From positions 1-42,832 of the forward strand of contig JAEYQO010000105.1 in NCBI GenBank assembly GCA_023409975.1: DNA of 42,832 bases. Direction: 5' to 3'. Each line of letters begins with the position of its first letter. Positions within the stretch are counted from its first letter, which is position 1. The notes under the pieces are model-generated. The model searched no databases, was not told where the DNA came from, and saw only the letters and a program-made list of their open reading frames with translations. Positions 41,266-42,832 of the stretch are shown piece after piece. Position numbers and translations under genes: made by a program. Source of the DNA: Bacteroidota bacterium. GTDB lineage: Bacteria; Bacteroidota; Bacteroidia; Chitinophagales; Chitinophagaceae.

Positions 41266-41757
41266 ATGAAGAAACTCATAGCGACTGTGGCTGGGTTATT
41301 TTTTGCGGCTGCGGCGTTTGCTCAGAACGAGTTACCCAACACCGTGGTTAAAGACGTTAGCACAGGAAAGAAAGTAGCCTTTAATGAAACCGTAGCATCG
41401 GGTAAAGTGACCCTGATCAGTTTCTGGGCCACCTGGTGTGTGCCCTGCAAGAAGGAGATCAAGAACATTCGCGAGAAGATGGAGGGCTGGAAAACTGAGG
41501 CGGATTTTGATTTCATGACCGTTTCTGTAGATGAGTCCCGTGCGGAGGGTTTGGTAAGAAGTTATGCAAAATCGCAGGGCTGGGAATTCCCTTATTATAT
41601 TGATCCAAATTCCGATCTGAAGCGCTCCTTAAACTTCCAGACGGTTCCTTTCACCATGATCATCGATAAAGAAGGTAAAGTAGCCTATATGCATAGTGGC
41701 TATGAAGAGGGCGGAGAGAATACCCTGTTTGAGAAAGTGAAGGAATTAGCGAAATGA
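41266..41757 (+). CDS. TlpA-like periplasmic thioredoxin, 163 aa
   Basis: This is an exported thiol-disulfide reductase. A signal peptide (LIATVAGLFFAAAAFAQ, cleavage near residue 20) is followed by a thioredoxin fold with the active-site WCVPC (Cys58, Cys61) after FWAT, and the cis-proline region TVPFTMIID. Length matches short TlpA/ResA-type proteins of Bacteroidota. It is divergent from the DUF6029 gene. A terminator lies 144 nt downstream, after iterated short words. Confidence 0.92.
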   Translation: MKKLIATVAGLFFAAAAFAQNELPNTVVKDVSTGKKVAFNETVASGKVTLISFWATWCVPCKKEIKNIREKMEGWKTEADFDFMTVSVDESRAEGLVRSYAKSQGWEFPYYIDPNSDLKRSLNFQTVPFTMIIDKEGKVAYMHSGYEEGGENTLFEKVKELAK

Positions 41758-41890
41758 GTTGTTAGTCGTTAGTCTTTAGTCGTTAGTGAAGAGTTACTAG
41801 TGCAGAGTCCTTGGTGAGATATGTAAGAACATCTCCCACAACCCCCAACCCCCAACTCACAACCCACAACTCACAACTCACAACCGCAAT
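41758..41890. repeat. Iterated short words downstream of the TlpA-like gene
   Basis: Bases 41759-41790 repeat TTAGTCGTTAGT-type words. Bases 41838-41885 repeat CAACYC/CAACCCAC words (CCCCAACCCCCAACTCACAA and similar). These are degenerate tandem words with no coding sense. Confidence 0.7.
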
Positions 41891-41901
41891 CCAAAATACT
41901 G

Positions 41902-41927
41902 CGACCCTGCAAAGGGTCGTTTTTTTT
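41902..41927 (+). terminator. Terminator downstream of the TlpA-like gene
   Basis: CGACCCT (41902-41908) pairs with AGGGTCG (41913-41919) across GCAA, followed by eight T. The stem shares the CGACCC/GGGTCG core of the two palindromes at 42154 and 42205. Confidence 0.8.
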
Positions 41928-41995
41928 GGGGGGTACAATGGATCTGGTCCCCGCGGACATCTGTTATCTGTCATCTGTCATCTGATGCAAGCCCA

Positions 41996-42084
41996 GGCGA
42001 AGGCCAAGGCAAAGGCGAAAGCAACCCTCAACCCTCAACCCACAACCCTCAACCCTCAACCAGATTGGCCATTGGCTCGTTCTG
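41996..42084. repeat. Composite low-complexity module, copy A
   Basis: Three parts occur in order: a purine-rich GCGAAGGC/AAGGCA tract, a tract of CAACCCTCAACCCACAACC-type words, and GATTGGCCATTGGC followed by TCGTTCTG (42063-42084). The same three parts in the same order and orientation recur at 42545-42642. Confidence 0.8.
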
Positions 42085-42153
42085 TCATCTGATCTGATGA
42101 AAGATGACAGCGTAGTGATCTGGAAATAGATCGTTCTATTGCATAACATGGGT

Positions 42154-42223
42154 CGACCCCTGTGGGGTCGTATATTACTAGAAAAATGTTACAATATATG
42201 GGCTCGACCCCCCAAGGGGGTCG
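42154..42223. repeat. Pair of REP-like palindromes in inverted arrangement
   Basis: CGACCCC/GGGGTCG (42154-42160 with 42164-42170) and CGACCCCC/GGGGGTCG (42205-42212 with 42216-42223) are hairpin heads. The tails between them (TATATT and AATATA sides) face each other. This is the layout of a bacterial interspersed mosaic element. No REP-associated transposase gene is in the window. Confidence 0.65.
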
Positions 42224-42544
42224 CATGTTAACGTTTGTTTTAACCAGGCAGAAAACAAAGAACAAAAATGTCATTTCCTGATTCAGAAAAAGCAATCTTA
42301 TAGCGGTGTTATTGCGTATAAATAATCCATTATACATCAGCCAAACACATCAAAGAAAAATCCGTGTGAACGGTCGTGAAGCGGTCGAGTGTCGGTGGAG
42401 TGTCGGTGGGCTATTAACGCAGGTATAGCGGAGGTATAACGCAGGTCTAACTGAATGGTGACTGAAGGGTAGGGGATATTGGACGCTGAGTTGGCCGTTG
42501 GCCTTTGCTTGGGCTTTTGGTCATTGGCCATTGACGGGTGTAAA
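42224..42544. other. Gene-free stretch between REP pair and module B
   Basis: No credible gene here. Bases 42368-42445 carry loosely repeated words (GGTCG..., GTGTCGGTGG twice, GGTATAGCGGAGGTATAACG). Bases 42490-42534 repeat TTGGCCGTTGGCC and GGTCATTGGCCATTG words. Confidence 0.5.
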
Positions 42545-42642
42545 GAAAGCGAAGGCGAAAGCCAAGGCAAAAGCCAAAGCGAAGGCTAGCTCACAACCCT
42601 CAACCCACAACCCACAACCCGATTGGCCATTGGCTTGTTCTG
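42545..42642. repeat. Composite low-complexity module, copy B
   Basis: A longer purine-rich GCGAAGGCGAAAGCCAAGGC-type tract is followed by CACAACCCTCAACCCACAAC-type words and GATTGGCCATTGGC then TTGTTCTG (42621-42642). The last 22 bases differ from copy A by one base. Confidence 0.8.
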
Positions 42643-42832
42643 CGTTGGCGACCGGCACTGGCAACTGGGTTCTCACATCTGACATCTGCCGTCTGCCTAC
42701 TGACCACTGCCGCTAGCCCCTACCTTGCTGGTGACTAACCGATGACTAACCGATGACTAACTAGTGACTAAGATTTCCGTCCCCCTCATGACCACCCCCC
42801 GTCCCGCTGTAACCCGCGTACTACCCACGTAT
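42643..42832. repeat. Gene-free right end with iterated words
   Basis: Words of the type ACATCTGNCNTCTGCC (42670-42700) and GACTAACCGATGACTAACC (42731-42770) are iterated. Nothing coding is visible to the end of the window. Confidence 0.5.

Noticed and set aside
41996..42642. CRISPR array
   Set aside because: There are no constant repeats separated by unique spacers of equal length; words are degenerate and directly abutting, and no cas gene is present.
42498..42716. 72-codon frame with alternating Ala-Lys
   Set aside because: It is the translation of the GCGAAGGC-type repeat tract; no promoter or conserved ends.

Overview
The window looks like a chromosomal segment of a Bacteroidota, most likely a member of the Chitinophagaceae. 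This rests on two secreted proteins with C-terminal type IX secretion (T9SS) sorting domains, family-typical products (DUF3810, DUF6029, a DhnA-type class I aldolase, a long-form IspH), A-rich rather than Shine-Dalgarno leaders, and the Bacteroidota promoter -7 box TAnnTTTG. An exact copy of that box lies 5 to about 100 nt upstream of twelve of the gene starts. No tRNA, rRNA, CRISPR array, transposase or prophage gene was seen.

Layout. 1-754 is gene-free and holds short iterated words. 755-1813 is fructose-bisphosphate aldolase with a terminator. 2138-11206 is one 3022-codon T9SS surface protein built from two beta-helix blocks, two MAM/jelly-roll-like domains, four ~88-residue repeats and Ig-like domains. 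11336-14570 holds a DUF3810 putative zinc metalloprotease, an RND efflux adaptor and a DNA-ligase-associated exonuclease. 14620-22107 is housekeeping: ispH, a small membrane protein, pyruvate carboxylase, RF3 and a two-TM protein. 22176-26582 holds the TolC and RND pump genes, on the opposite strand from the adaptor ~10 kb away; one inversion would rebuild a standard adaptor-pump-TolC operon. 26738-29249 holds a YoaK-family protein and a T9SS delta-60 repeat protein, the latter flanked by 68-bp direct repeats of the yoaK 3' end. 29350-31013 holds superoxide dismutase, a VOC protein and DoxX.

31069-34372 is an arsenic operon on the minus strand: an operator/promoter with nested dyads, arsR, an unannotated 25-residue cysteine-rich microprotein, a strong hairpin, arsM, acr3 and a metallophosphoesterase coupled to acr3 by an ATGA overlap. 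ArsR, the microprotein and ArsM all end in Cys-Cys. The genes suggest sensing (ArsR), methylation (ArsM) and export (Acr3) of arsenite; no arsenate reductase is present in the window. This cluster is the best candidate for something new.

34629-41757 holds CorA, a Nudix hydrolase, an ABC exporter, L-aspartate oxidase, a DUF6029 outer-membrane protein and a TlpA-like thioredoxin. 41758-42832 is a gene-free repeat zone: a terminator, a pair of REP-like palindromes in inverted arrangement, and two copies of a composite low-complexity module.
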